The notes under the pieces are model-generated. The model was not told the DNA's origin and made no database searches. It saw nothing but the letters and a program-made list of their open reading frames with translations. The translations under genes were made by a program, and so were the position numbers. Positions 19,045 through 29,401 of a DNA stretch of 64,000 nt are shown here, piece after piece. Where the stretch lies: positions 1 to 64,000 of the forward strand of contig NZ_BMEC01000020.1 in the NCBI RefSeq assembly GCF_014636295.1, written 5' to 3'. The number at the start of each line of letters is the position of its first letter. Position 1 is the first letter of the stretch. The DNA comes from Marivirga lumbricoides (lineage in GTDB: Bacteria > Bacteroidota > Bacteroidia > Cytophagales > Cyclobacteriaceae).

Positions 19045-20418
19045 ATGGTTCGAATATTCAAGATCCCCCTGCTAGTAGCCATCATTACCTTTGCCTGGAC
19101 GAATGTACATTCCCAGACCCAGGTTCCTATAAAACAGCTACTGGAAACAGCCACAAAAAACTACCCCGCAATTCTTGCTGCGGAGGCACAAAAGGAGGCA
19201 TCCGGAGAAAGGGTCAAATCCACCAGGCGTACAATTATACCCGATATTAATGCTTCTGCCCAGGCCAACTATTCGACTTATAACAACCTTACGGGGATGT
19301 TTTATCCTGAATACATTTTACCGGTGAGCGGTCCCCCTTCTACAGAGAATCTCAATAATATGGTCTGGGGTTCGGCTGCCGGTTTGCTCATGAAATGGGA
19401 GCCCTACACCTTCGGACGCAGAGGCAATGAGATAAAAGCAGCCGAAAGCACCTATGAGGCCGGGGTGGCCATGAAAAGCCTTACGCTATTGGAACATAAC
19501 GTGCAATTATCTAGCACCTACCTGGATTACCTCCTGGCCCTTCAAATCCTGAATGTACTGGAAAGCGATCGGGAAAGAGCTGAAGCAAATTATGAACAAG
19601 CTGTAAGCCTGGCTACTTCCGGATTGGTTTCGGGGGTGGATACGGCACGTTTTCATACCGAACTATCCAAGACAAAGATCAAAATTCTGCAACAGCAAAA
19701 CACCATTTATGAACACAAAGCAGCGCTATCACAATTGATTGCGGCTGGTTTACCTGAAAACCTGGTAGACTCGTCCTTTTTTAAGGTACTCCCTCAGGTT
19801 TCAGAAGTTGCCGAAATGATCCATCCGAGAGAACAACTGGCCATGGCTGAGTGGAAAACCTCACAATACCTGTTTAAAGCAGAGAAATTAAGCTGGATGC
19901 CCACCCTAAGTGTATTGGGTACTGCTTATGGTCGAGGTTCCGGTGTGCAGCTTGACAACAACGGTAACACCTTTGTCGATAACCCGTCTGACGGGTTTAA
20001 TATCAACAGGTTCAATTATGGCATTGGTGTACAACTTGCCATACCGCTGACCCAGATCTTCCGCTATCAAACCCAGTGGAAAGCAAGGGAATTGGAAGCT
20101 GATGCCGATAAACAAGAACTGGAAAAAGTTCTTCTGGCCCTCAATAAGCAAAAGTCCGTTGCTGATAACACATTAATCACTGCACTGGCCATTGCCGGGG
20201 AAACCCCTGTACAATTCCAGGATGCCCGTTATGCGTATGAAGCCATACAATCCCAGTACCAGGCAGGGCTGATAACCTTTACGGAGCTGATTGAAGCCCG
20301 GAATGAGCTGGTAACAGCAGAAATAGAACTTCGAAGATCCTATTGGGAAGCCTGGAAAGCACTACTGTATGTAGCCGCTATAAATGGTAATCTGGAAATC
20401 TTTTTAAACCAATTATAA
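19045..20418 (+). CDS. TolC-like outer-membrane efflux protein
   Basis: This is the outer-membrane channel of the tripartite pump encoded by this and the next two genes. The 457-residue protein has a signal peptide (to about residue 23, TNVHSQ) and two long alpha-helical hairpin repeats of the OEP family, with conserved GLVSGVDTARFHTELS and, in the second repeat, YQAGLITFTELIEARNELVTAEIELRR. It heads the operon, and the RND gene starts 3 bp after its stop. Confidence 0.92.
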   Translation: MVRIFKIPLLVAIITFAWTNVHSQTQVPIKQLLETATKNYPAILAAEAQKEASGERVKSTRRTIIPDINASAQANYSTYNNLTGMFYPEYILPVSGPPSTENLNNMVWGSAAGLLMKWEPYTFGRRGNEIKAAESTYEAGVAMKSLTLLEHNVQLSSTYLDYLLALQILNVLESDRERAEANYEQAVSLATSGLVSGVDTARFHTELSKTKIKILQQQNTIYEHKAALSQLIAAGLPENLVDSSFFKVLPQVSEVAEMIHPREQLAMAEWKTSQYLFKAEKLSWMPTLSVLGTAYGRGSGVQLDNNGNTFVDNPSDGFNINRFNYGIGVQLAIPLTQIFRYQTQWKARELEADADKQELEKVLLALNKQKSVADNTLITALAIAGETPVQFQDARYAYEAIQSQYQAGLITFTELIEARNELVTAEIELRRSYWEAWKALLYVAAINGNLEIFLNQL

Positions 20419-20420
20419 AG

Positions 20421-23400
20421 ATGATCAAACTAATAATATCTGCTTTAAGGAAACCTTTAACAGTTATGGTAGCCCTTTTGGCTATCGTGTTTTTTGCTGT
20501 GTTGGCTATCCGGAACATGTCGGTCGATATATTCCCGAAGCTGGGTACGCCAACTATATATGTGGCTCAAACGTATGGAGGTTTGGCTCCCAACCAAATA
20601 GAGGGTTTTATGACCTCCTACTACGAATATCATTTCCTGTACATTAATGGTATAAAAGAAGTAGAAAGCAAAACGATCCAGGGCGTTTCCTTAATGAAGC
20701 TCACCTTTCATGAAGGAACCGATATGTCTCAGGCTCTGGCGGAAGTAGTGGCCCAGGTCAACCGGTCCAGGGCATTTATGCCTCCGGGTACCGTACCCCC
20801 TTTTATTACCCGGTTTGACGGAGGAGGCGCACCGGTAGGCCAATTGGTTTTTAGCAGTGAAACCCGGTCCTTGGGTGAAATACAAGATCTGGCGCTTTTT
20901 AAAGTACGCCCCAAATTTGCTTCTATCCCGGGCGTGTCAGCTCCTCCTCCCTTTGGCGGAAACCAGCGTACGGTGCTCATCAAAGCCGACCCTTCCAAGC
21001 TGCGTAGTTACAACATCAGCCCGGATGAACTGGTTATGGCCATTGCCAAAGGCAACAACATATCTCCCTCCGGCAACATCCGGACAGCGGACAAACTCTT
21101 GATCGCAAATCAGAATACGGTGGTAAGTGATATTCAGGAGCTGGCCAATATCCCCTTAAAGAAAGGTTCCGGACCCGCTGTATACGTAAGGGATGTAGCC
21201 GAGGTGCAAAACGGATCCGATGTAGCATCAGGCTATGCTCTGATCAATGGCAGCCGTTCGGTGTATATTCCTGTAACCAAACGGGCGAGCGCCTCCACTT
21301 GGGATGTCGTCAAGCGCATAAAGGCAAGCCTGCCGGAAATGCAGGCGGCTGTGCCGGATGACATCAAAGTAAGTTATGAATTTGATCAGTCGGGTTACGT
21401 GATCAACTCCCTGAAAACCCTGTCCTTTGAAGGGGTATTGGGAGCAGTGCTTACCGGCTTAATGGTATTGCTGTTCCTGGGTGACAGGCGCAGTGCACTC
21501 ATTGTGGTTCTCACCATACCGCTTGCCATATTATCGGCAGTAGTGTGCCTCTATCTGACCGGACAGACAATCAATATCATGACATTAGGCGGACTGGCAC
21601 TGGCGATAGGTATTCTCGTAGATGAATCGACTGTGACGATTGAAAATATCCACCGGCATCAGGAAATGGGCAAGACGAAGGCCCGGGCCATTCTGGATGC
21701 CTGCAAAGAAATTGCCTTGCCCAAACTCCTCATCCTGATCAGCATCCTTGCCGTATTTGTCCCGTCCTTTTTTATGAGCGGCACGCCCCGGGCCATGTTC
21801 TTACCGCTTACGCTGGCGGTAGGTTTTGCCATGATCGCCTCTTTTCTGCTTTCTCAAACCATGGTACCCATTCTTTCCAATTGGTTTTTGAAAGATCATG
21901 TTCCTAAAAACGAAGATGGAAAGTTTCAACGGTTTAGAAACCGGGTAACAGGATATACAAAAGGTATCACAAACATGGGCGGATGGGCCATCGGTATTTA
22001 CCTGGTAGTCATTATTGCTATGCTTGCGTCCGTTTGGCAGTCTACCGGCACAGAGATATTTCCAAAAGTAAACTCCGGACAGTTGCAAGTCCGGTTAAGG
22101 ATGCCCGATGGCACCCGTATCGAAAACACTGAAGAGAAAACAAAAAAATTCCTGGAGGTAGTAGACGAGGTGGTGGGTAGAGAAAATGTAGAGATCACTT
22201 CAGCATTTGTCGGCATCCAGCCTCCGAGCTACCCGGTCAATACTATTTTTCTATGGACAAGTGGTCCGCATGAGGCAGTTGTCAAGATCAAGCTGAAAGA
22301 AACAGGACAAGACTTGGACGTCCTCAAAGAAACCCTCAGGAAAAGCATAGCGGAAACCATACCTGAAATGCGCCTCTCTTTCGAACCTGCTGACCTGGTA
22401 GACCAGGTGATGAGCCAGGGGGCCAATACATCGGTGGAAATTGCCGTGCAGGGTAAAAACCTTGTTGAATCACGAAAATTTGCTGAAGAAATAAAGAACA
22501 GAATAGAAGGGTTATCTTTTATGCGGGATGTACAGTTTGGCATTCCGTTGAACTATCCTTCCATTGACCTGGAGTACGACCGTGTACGTGCCGGCCAGTT
22601 GGGCCTTACCATTGAAGACATCAGCCGGTCGGTAACGGCCTCCACTTCTTCCAGCCGTTTCACCCAGCCCAATTACTGGCTGGATGCCGGATCGGGTAAT
22701 GCTTATCAAGTGCAGGTAGAGTTTCCACAATATATGGTAGATCAACCCGGTGATATCGAAAAGGTGCCGCTTAAATCGGAAAATGGAAAAACCGTCTATG
22801 TGGGTGACGTGAGCAAATGGAAACCGGCTACCGTGATTGGGGAATACGACCGCCTTAACCAGCAACGGTTCATCACCATCACAGGAAACCTGCATAACAA
22901 AGACCTGGGAAGCGCCATTAAAACCCTACGTAATGAGGTGAATGCAATGGGTGAACCACCTGCCGGGATGAGTGTTAAATTCAGAGGACTCGCAGAACCT
23001 CTCACCCAAACCTTTGATGAACTGAGCACCGGCCTTTTGCTGGCAGTAGCTGTAATATTTCTGCTACTGGCAGCCAGCTTTCAGTCGTTCCGGCTTTCCT
23101 TCGCAGTGCTATCTACTGTTCCTGCCGTCATAGCCGGATCCTTCCTTCTTATCTGGATAAGTGGGAACACGCTCAATATTCAATCTTTCATGGGCAGTAT
23201 CATGGCCATAGGGGTGGCGGTGGCCAATGCCATTTTATTTGTCACCATAGCCGAGCAATATCGGAAAGATCAAAGACAAAACCCACACCTGGAAGGAATA
23301 AAGGATCGGTTGAGACCCATACTCATGACCAGCATTGCCATGATAGCTGGTATGACTCCTATGGCGCTTGGACTGGGCGAGGGAGGCGAGCAAACCGCCC

Positions 23401-23555
23401 CACTGGGGCTAGCCGTGATTGGCGGGTTGCTGTTTTCCGTGTTTGCCACCGTGTTCATCCTGCCTTCCGTTTACTGGCAACTTACGGGAAGAAAACACTA
23501 TAAGAGCATATCACTCGATCCGGACGATGAGCAGAGCGCCTATTTTGGACAGTAG
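20421..23555 (+). CDS. RND-family efflux transporter, inner-membrane subunit
   Basis: The 1044-residue protein is a proton-driven RND pump of the AcrB/MMPL superfamily with twelve membrane helices and two large periplasmic loops. Visible family features are the N-terminal helix followed by DIFPKLGTPTIYVAQTYGG, the TM4 region GGLALAIGILVDESTVTIENIHRH with acidic proton-relay residues, and the late VANAILFVTIAEQYR. The overall pattern resembles drug and solvent (HAE-1) pumps rather than clear heavy-metal pumps, so I do not name a substrate. It lies 2 bp after the channel gene and is followed by the membrane fusion protein. Confidence 0.93.
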   Translation: MIKLIISALRKPLTVMVALLAIVFFAVLAIRNMSVDIFPKLGTPTIYVAQTYGGLAPNQIEGFMTSYYEYHFLYINGIKEVESKTIQGVSLMKLTFHEGTDMSQALAEVVAQVNRSRAFMPPGTVPPFITRFDGGGAPVGQLVFSSETRSLGEIQDLALFKVRPKFASIPGVSAPPPFGGNQRTVLIKADPSKLRSYNISPDELVMAIAKGNNISPSGNIRTADKLLIANQNTVVSDIQELANIPLKKGSGPAVYVRDVAEVQNGSDVASGYALINGSRSVYIPVTKRASASTWDVVKRIKASLPEMQAAVPDDIKVSYEFDQSGYVINSLKTLSFEGVLGAVLTGLMVLLFLGDRRSALIVVLTIPLAILSAVVCLYLTGQTINIMTLGGLALAIGILVDESTVTIENIHRHQEMGKTKARAILDACKEIALPKLLILISILAVFVPSFFMSGTPRAMFLPLTLAVGFAMIASFLLSQTMVPILSNWFLKDHVPKNEDGKFQRFRNRVTGYTKGITNMGGWAIGIYLVVIIAMLASVWQSTGTEIFPKVNSGQLQVRLRMPDGTRIENTEEKTKKFLEVVDEVVGRENVEITSAFVGIQPPSYPVNTIFLWTSGPHEAVVKIKLKETGQDLDVLKETLRKSIAETIPEMRLSFEPADLVDQVMSQGANTSVEIAVQGKNLVESRKFAEEIKNRIEGLSFMRDVQFGIPLNYPSIDLEYDRVRAGQLGLTIEDISRSVTASTSSSRFTQPNYWLDAGSGNAYQVQVEFPQYMVDQPGDIEKVPLKSENGKTVYVGDVSKWKPATVIGEYDRLNQQRFITITGNLHNKDLGSAIKTLRNEVNAMGEPPAGMSVKFRGLAEPLTQTFDELSTGLLLAVAVIFLLLAASFQSFRLSFAVLSTVPAVIAGSFLLIWISGNTLNIQSFMGSIMAIGVAVANAILFVTIAEQYRKDQRQNPHLEGIKDRLRPILMTSIAMIAGMTPMALGLGEGGEQTAPLGLAVIGGLLFSVFATVFILPSVYWQLTGRKHYKSISLDPDDEQSAYFGQ

Positions 23556-23599
23556 TAAAATTTACATGAAACCAGAAAAAACAGTAAAGTTTAAACATA

Positions 23600-24673
23600 A
23601 TGAGAAAATACATCCTACCAATTTTATATATGGCCATTGTTTCTGGCTGTTCGAATAAAGCTGAAAACAGCAACATGGAAAGCAAAGGTGGGCCGGCAAA
23701 AAAAGCGGAAATAATAACAGTGAGTTACGAAAATGCCCCACAGGCCCTGACACTCCCGGCAGAGTTGCATGCTTTTGAAAAGGCCGGGCTGAATGCCAGG
23801 GTGCAGGGATATGTAAGCGAGGTGCTGGTGGATATTGGTGATAAAGTAAAAAAAGGAGCAGTCCTGATAAAAATAGAAGCACCGGAAGTAAAGGCAGCTT
23901 ATGCTGAAGCCCGTAGCGAGGTAGAGTCTGCCAGAGCAGATTATTTGAGTAGCAAAGATGTCTTTGAGCGGTTGGTGAAAGCCTCCGGAAAGCCTGGTAC
24001 GGTTTCAGAATCCGACCTGATCAAAGCAAAGAACAAAGCTATGGCTGACAGCACCCGGCTGGTGGCAGCAGATTATACCGCCACGGCAAAGCAACAATTG
24101 CTGGATTATCTTACCATCCGGGCACCTTTCAACGGAGTGATCACCCAAAGGAATACCGATCCGGGAAATCTTGTCGGAGGAAATAATGGTGTCCCTTTGT
24201 TGGTGATCGAAAACAATCAAAAATTGCGGTTAAAGGTACCGGTGCCGGAAGCCTTGACCGGAAGTTCTGTGGCGGAGAACGCTGTGACATTTAAAGTAGA
24301 GCCATTTCCCGCGACATTGTTCAATGCAGATTTTTACCGGAGAGCCAGAAGCATCGATCCGGACACCCGCACAGAGATGTGGGAATTTATCGTGCACAAT
24401 CAAAAAGGTGAGTTGAATGCAGGGCTTTTTGCAGAAATACAATTACATATTCAGCGAACCGGTGGAAGTATGTGGGTACCTCAAAGTGCTGTATTGACCA
24501 CCCTCCGTAGAAAAGCTGTGGGAAAGGTGGTAGAGGGTAAGCTGAAATGGGTAGAAGTAAAAACAGGCATGAAAAACGAAAGTACGGTTGAGGTGTTTGG
24601 CGCGCTTGATGCCGGGGATCACATCCTCTTGCAGCCCAATGAAGAAATGACAGAGGGAATGCCTATCAACTAA
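23600..24673 (+). CDS. RND periplasmic adaptor (membrane fusion protein), lipoprotein
   Basis: The 357-residue adaptor bridges the RND pump and the outer-membrane channel. It starts with a lipoprotein signal (IVSGC, acylated Cys near residue 17). A biotinyl-lipoyl-like half (GYVSEVLVDIGDKVKKGAVLIKIEAPEV), a helical hairpin and the second half (LLDYLTIRAPFNGVITQRNTDPGNLV) follow, then beta-barrel and membrane-proximal domains. The order channel-pump-adaptor is the reverse of the common adaptor-pump-channel order. Confidence 0.92.
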   Translation: MRKYILPILYMAIVSGCSNKAENSNMESKGGPAKKAEIITVSYENAPQALTLPAELHAFEKAGLNARVQGYVSEVLVDIGDKVKKGAVLIKIEAPEVKAAYAEARSEVESARADYLSSKDVFERLVKASGKPGTVSESDLIKAKNKAMADSTRLVAADYTATAKQQLLDYLTIRAPFNGVITQRNTDPGNLVGGNNGVPLLVIENNQKLRLKVPVPEALTGSSVAENAVTFKVEPFPATLFNADFYRRARSIDPDTRTEMWEFIVHNQKGELNAGLFAEIQLHIQRTGGSMWVPQSAVLTTLRRKAVGKVVEGKLKWVEVKTGMKNESTVEVFGALDAGDHILLQPNEEMTEGMPIN

Positions 24674-24684
24674 CTTCCGTTTGT

Positions 24685-26841
24685 ATGGGCCGTTTCTTTA
24701 TCACGTTTCTGGTTTGGGCCATTTGCTATGCTACTTGCAAAGCCCAAACAAGTAAACCGGATACGATTTACGCAGAGTACGTTCAGGAAGAAATTCAGCT
24801 TGATGGCAAGCCGGATGAAGCAGTATGGAAGCGAGCCGTACATATCAAAAATTTCACACAGCGGGAATTGAACATTGGTGAACCGGCTACCGAAAGAACA
24901 GAAGTTGCGATTCTATATACTGCCAAAACCCTGTACATCGGGTTTTGGGGATATGACAGGAATCCTCAAAAGATAATAGCCCGCGAGATGAAAAGAGACT
25001 TTGACTGGGGAGGAGAAGACAATTTTGAGGTGATCATTGATACCTACAATGACGACCGCAACGGATTCCTGTTTGCTATCAATCCCAATGCGGCAAGAGC
25101 GGATGCGCAGGTTCTCAATAACGGTGAATCTTTTAATAAATTCTGGAATGGCGTTTGGGATGCCAAAACCACTATTACCGATGAAGGCTGGTTTGCAGAA
25201 ATAGCCATCCCTTTTTCCACTTTAAAATTCCCCACTGATGCACAGGAGCAGATATGGGGCATCAACTTCGAGCGGAATATCCGCAGAAAGCGTGAGCAAC
25301 TGCTTTGGCAGGGTTGGTCCAGGGATTCCGAACTGGAACTGCTCAACAGGGCGGGTACGCTGGCTGGTCTGGACAGCATTGTCAGCAAGGATTTTATTGA
25401 AATAAAACCTTATGCCATTGGAGGAGGCGAATTTACACCCGGTCAGGAAAAAGGGCAACTGAATGCCGGTGGGGATATCAACTACCTCATTACGCCCACG
25501 CTCCGTATGAACCTGACTTTCAACACTGACTTTGCGCAGGTGGAAGCCGACCGCCAGCAGATCAACCTGACCCGATTTCCCCTGTTCTTCCCGGAGCGCA
25601 GGGAGTTTTTCCTGGAAGGACAGGACTATTTTGATATGGGAATGGGAAATAGCATTATCCCATTTTATAGCAGGAGGATTGGGTTGGCCGAAGACCGTTC
25701 CACCGTACCCATTATTGCCGGGGCAAGGATTCTGGGTAAAGTAAAAAATTCCACCCTGGGAGCATTGTCTATGCAGACAGCAAGCCGGGACAGCATTCCG
25801 TCCACCAACTACTCAGTGGTAAGCTGGCGTCAGGATGTGATGAAACAATCCTCCATAGGCATTCTGTCTGCCAATAAATACGAAAATGGACGCTGGCACA
25901 GCACTACCGGTGGCTACGGGCTTTACAGTACATCCAAGCTATTCGGTGATAAAAATTTGAATATTGGAGCTTCTTTTACTCAAAATATTAATTCTGATAA
26001 TTATGATTCTAAAGCCAATGCTCACCGCATCTATCTGAGCTATCCCAACGACAAAGTGGAATTTGATATGGCCTGGCAACGAAGCGCTCCCGCTTTCAAC
26101 CCGGAGGTGGGTTTCCTGCGCAGGGACAATTTCCAGGAGTTTTATGCAGAACTCGAATGGAAGCCCCGGCCTAAAAACTTTCTGAAATGGATACGGCAGT
26201 TCAGCTTTAAGGGGCTTGATATGAACTACTTTGTCTTTGATGATACAGGGGAACTGCAATCGTTCTCTTATGAAATCCGGCCATTAGGCTTTGAAACACG
26301 CAGCGGGGAATTTTTTGAGTTTAACCTGCAAAGGAAGGCAGAAGGTTTGCGTGAACCTTTTGAGATCAAAGAAGGCATTACCATACCTGAAGGCGATTAC
26401 TGGTACAACCGGATGGAAATACAAGCCGCTACATTCAGTGGTCGCACTTGGTCGGTGTATTCCAGAATAAACTGGGGAGATTTCTTTACAGGCAAAAGTA
26501 CCGAAAGTACATACGAACTTTCCTGGCGAGCCAGCCGCTATCTTAAAATAGGCGCCAACTATGAAAAAAACTGGATTGACTTACCGGAAGGAAGCTTTGA
26601 TACCGACCTGATCGGAAGCCGGATGGAATATGCAGTCAACCCGAATTTGTTTGGATCCTTGTTTTCACAATGGAACAGCGAAGATGAGGAAGCCATCCTC
26701 AACTTCAGACTGCAATGGATTCCAATAATCGGAGCGGACTTCTTTTTTATTGTCAACCAGGCCTATGATACATCAGGGAATGATTGGAAACTTGAAAGGA
26801 CGACCATTTTAGGCAAACTGATTTGGAGATTTGTAATTTAA
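24685..26841 (+). CDS. DUF5916 protein with N-terminal CBM9-like domain
   Basis: The 718-residue protein has a signal peptide (to about residue 21, ATCKAQ). An N-terminal domain of the carbohydrate-binding family 9-like type follows (EIQLDGKPDEAVWKRA...VAILYTAKTLYIGFWGYD). The long C-terminal DUF5916 region is rich in alternating aromatic beta strands and ends in IWRFVI, as expected for an outer-membrane barrel. Such proteins are common in Bacteroidota and their role is unknown. It lies 12 bp after the adaptor gene and 12 bp before the ABC binding-protein gene, so it belongs to the operon. Confidence 0.85.
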   Translation: MGRFFITFLVWAICYATCKAQTSKPDTIYAEYVQEEIQLDGKPDEAVWKRAVHIKNFTQRELNIGEPATERTEVAILYTAKTLYIGFWGYDRNPQKIIAREMKRDFDWGGEDNFEVIIDTYNDDRNGFLFAINPNAARADAQVLNNGESFNKFWNGVWDAKTTITDEGWFAEIAIPFSTLKFPTDAQEQIWGINFERNIRRKREQLLWQGWSRDSELELLNRAGTLAGLDSIVSKDFIEIKPYAIGGGEFTPGQEKGQLNAGGDINYLITPTLRMNLTFNTDFAQVEADRQQINLTRFPLFFPERREFFLEGQDYFDMGMGNSIIPFYSRRIGLAEDRSTVPIIAGARILGKVKNSTLGALSMQTASRDSIPSTNYSVVSWRQDVMKQSSIGILSANKYENGRWHSTTGGYGLYSTSKLFGDKNLNIGASFTQNINSDNYDSKANAHRIYLSYPNDKVEFDMAWQRSAPAFNPEVGFLRRDNFQEFYAELEWKPRPKNFLKWIRQFSFKGLDMNYFVFDDTGELQSFSYEIRPLGFETRSGEFFEFNLQRKAEGLREPFEIKEGITIPEGDYWYNRMEIQAATFSGRTWSVYSRINWGDFFTGKSTESTYELSWRASRYLKIGANYEKNWIDLPEGSFDTDLIGSRMEYAVNPNLFGSLFSQWNSEDEEAILNFRLQWIPIIGADFFFIVNQAYDTSGNDWKLERTTILGKLIWRFVI

Positions 26842-26852
26842 AAAGAAGAGAT

Positions 26853-27860
26853 ATGAGACACCTGTTTAATACGATTGTACTGTTCATGCTAATGTTCACC
26901 GCATGTAACCTTTCACCAGATGAAGTAACCGTTTACTGTACCGTTGACCAGGTCTTTTCGGAACCGGTGTTGAAGGATTTTGAAAGAGAAACCGGCATTA
27001 AAGTAAAAGCGGTGTATGATACCGAAGAAACCAAGTCCACCGGGGTAATGAACCGATTGATTGCTGAGAAAGATAACCCACAGTGCGATGTGCTCTGGAG
27101 TGGCGATCCGGTGCGTAATAGCGTGTTGCAATCCAGGGATATTACGAAACCTTATCAATCGGAGCAAACCCGGCTCATCCCTGATCACTTCAAAGAAAAA
27201 GATAGCCATTGGATTGGTTTTTCAGCAAGGGCCAGGGTGCTGATCTATAACAAGACGCTTATCCCACCTGATTCATTGCCCAGGTCTATTCTTGACTTCA
27301 CAAAACCCCGCTTCAAAGGCCGCTTTTCCATCGCCAACCCCTTGTTCGGCACCACCACTTTCCACATGGCTGCTTTGTTTGAGTCATTGGGCGATGAAAA
27401 AGCCAAACAGTGGATGAATGATATTAAAACAAATGGAGCGGTGGTAGCTGCCAGCAATGGGGACGTTAAAAAGCGGGTGATGAACGGAGAAATGGCTTTT
27501 GGCCTTACCGATACCGATGATGCTTTTGAAGCTAAAAAAGAAAGTGATGAAGTGGATTACATTTTTCTGGATCAACAGGAAAATGGTATCGGGACGCTCA
27601 TCATGCCCAATGCCCTTAGTCTTATTAAAGGTTCGCCTCAAAATGAAAACGGGGAAAAGCTCATTAACTACCTGCTGACACGGGAAACGGAAACGAAACT
27701 GGCCAAATCCTGTGCACAGATGCCGCTGATCAAGGGAACGGAAGTACCGGAGAACGTTCCTTCCTTAGACAACATCCAACCAATGAAAATTGATTACAAA
27801 ACAACTTCTGAAAAACTGCAAGTCATACAACCCTGGTTAAAAGCATGGACAGAACAATAG
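26853..27860 (+). CDS. ABC importer substrate-binding lipoprotein, iron(III)-type
   Basis: The start at 26853 (MRHLFNTIV) is chosen over an upstream frame because it follows the Shine-Dalgarno-like AAGAAGAG and gives a lipoprotein signal (MFTACN). The 335-residue protein has the type II periplasmic-binding fold of iron(III), thiamine and phosphonate importers (VTVYCTVDQVFSEPVLKDFERETGIKV, and a middle LWSGDP). The substrate cannot be read from sequence. Oxyanions or a metal would fit the cargo, but that is inference. It overlaps the permease gene by 16 bp. Confidence 0.88.
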   Translation: MRHLFNTIVLFMLMFTACNLSPDEVTVYCTVDQVFSEPVLKDFERETGIKVKAVYDTEETKSTGVMNRLIAEKDNPQCDVLWSGDPVRNSVLQSRDITKPYQSEQTRLIPDHFKEKDSHWIGFSARARVLIYNKTLIPPDSLPRSILDFTKPRFKGRFSIANPLFGTTTFHMAALFESLGDEKAKQWMNDIKTNGAVVAASNGDVKKRVMNGEMAFGLTDTDDAFEAKKESDEVDYIFLDQQENGIGTLIMPNALSLIKGSPQNENGEKLINYLLTRETETKLAKSCAQMPLIKGTEVPENVPSLDNIQPMKIDYKTTSEKLQVIQPWLKAWTEQ

Positions 27861-29401
27861 GCAAAAATATCATACGATTCGTTTCTTTTCTGCTGCTCTT
27901 CCTGCTGCTGGCATTGCCGATTATGCTGCTGCTTTTGCAATGGTTGACAGCGGGAGAAGATACGGTCCTGCTTTCCATCATCAACCGGGAAAACCTGCTG
28001 CTTATCGGGAAAAGCCTTCTGATGTCCGGTATAGTAGCGCTGCTGGCAACGCTTACCGGAACTATTTGTGCCTTTCTGCTTTACAAGTTTCAATTTCCAT
28101 TTAGCGGATTTTACAAGTTGACATTGCTATTGCCATTACTTATTTCTCCCTACATTTTTGCAGTGGCATGGAAAGACGGGTTTTTCTGGTTATTGGGAAA
28201 TACAGCCGCTATCTATTCGGAAGCAGGGGTGATCCTGGTACATACCATTGTCTTTTTCCCTCTGGCGATGCTGATTACCGGAAGTGCTTTATCCCAAATT
28301 CATGCCGGCTATGAAGAAGCGGGATTAATGACCGTCTCTTTCAGGAAAATGATGATAAAGATCATACTCCCCCTTATCCGCCCTGCACTGACCATCTCCT
28401 TTTTGCTTAGCCTGATATTCAGCCTAAGCGATTTTTCCGTTCCCGCCTTTTTTTGTGTGCGTACCTTTACCACCGAGATATTCACACAGTTTTCCGCCCT
28501 TTATAATTTCCCGCTGGCTATTGGGCAGTCGGTTATACTGCTGCTTATCTGTCTTCTTTTCATGCTGTCAGAAGCTCGTTATTTATCAGATGCACCTTTC
28601 TTTTCCGTATCGGTAAAAGGAAGCGTTTCTAAAAAATACCATGCCGGAAATCGCAAGATAATGTTGCACAGTTTCCTCTGGATGTTGCTGGTTTCATCTT
28701 TGCTGATGCCTGCTCTTATGCTAACGGTACAATCTCTAACCGGGAGGACAATGTTTTTTGCCCAGGCATGGGAGCTTATACGCCCCGCTGCTTTTCAATC
28801 TGTCAAACTTGCCTTTGCGGGAGCTTGCATTATCACCATCATTGGGCTATGGACGGCTTACGGTAAAGAACGAAGGAACCACAAACTGCCCGATTTGTTG
28901 CTTTTGCTAACTTTCATTGTTCCTTCCACCGTGCTGGGAATAGCATTGATACGGCATTATAACCTTCCTGCCGTGAACTTCATCTATGGCACTTCGCTCA
29001 TCCTGTTGATAGCGTACCTGGGAAAGTTTGGCTTTATCGCATCCAGGATAATAGGTAATGGTATCAAACAAATACCCGTTTCCTTTGAAGAAGCAGCATC
29101 TGTGGCAGGGATTCCTTCAAAGAAAATATTTCTAAAGATCAGCCTGCCTTTGCTCATACCGTCCTTGTTTACCGCATTCGTCTTATCCTTCATCTTGTGT
29201 TTGGGAGAATTGGGGGCCACGATGATGGTTTATCCACCCGGCATGGAGCTGATGCAGGTAAAAACGTTCGCTATTAGTGCTAATGCACCCCAGGCCCTCA
29301 CCAGCAGCATGACACTGATCAACCTGGGGGTGACGGTTTTTTTAATCCTTTTGCTCTTTGTTTTTGGTAAATGGATATTTAAAAAATTTCAGTATGTATA
29401 A
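27845..29401 (+). CDS. ABC importer permease, fused two-domain iron(III)-type
   Basis: The 518-residue inner-membrane permease has about twelve membrane helices and two binding-protein-dependent transport domains. The cytoplasmic EAA-like loops are visible as YEEAGLMTVSFRKMMIKIILPLIRP (about residue 155-180) and FEEAASVAGIPSKKIFLKISLPLLIP (about 415-440). This fused arrangement is that of FbpB/SfuB-type iron(III) permeases. It overlaps the binding-protein gene upstream and the ATPase gene downstream. Confidence 0.9.
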   Translation: MDRTIGKNIIRFVSFLLLFLLLALPIMLLLLQWLTAGEDTVLLSIINRENLLLIGKSLLMSGIVALLATLTGTICAFLLYKFQFPFSGFYKLTLLLPLLISPYIFAVAWKDGFFWLLGNTAAIYSEAGVILVHTIVFFPLAMLITGSALSQIHAGYEEAGLMTVSFRKMMIKIILPLIRPALTISFLLSLIFSLSDFSVPAFFCVRTFTTEIFTQFSALYNFPLAIGQSVILLLICLLFMLSEARYLSDAPFFSVSVKGSVSKKYHAGNRKIMLHSFLWMLLVSSLLMPALMLTVQSLTGRTMFFAQAWELIRPAAFQSVKLAFAGACIITIIGLWTAYGKERRNHKLPDLLLLLTFIVPSTVLGIALIRHYNLPAVNFIYGTSLILLIAYLGKFGFIASRIIGNGIKQIPVSFEEAASVAGIPSKKIFLKISLPLLIPSLFTAFVLSFILCLGELGATMMVYPPGMELMQVKTFAISANAPQALTSSMTLINLGVTVFLILLLFVFGKWIFKKFQYV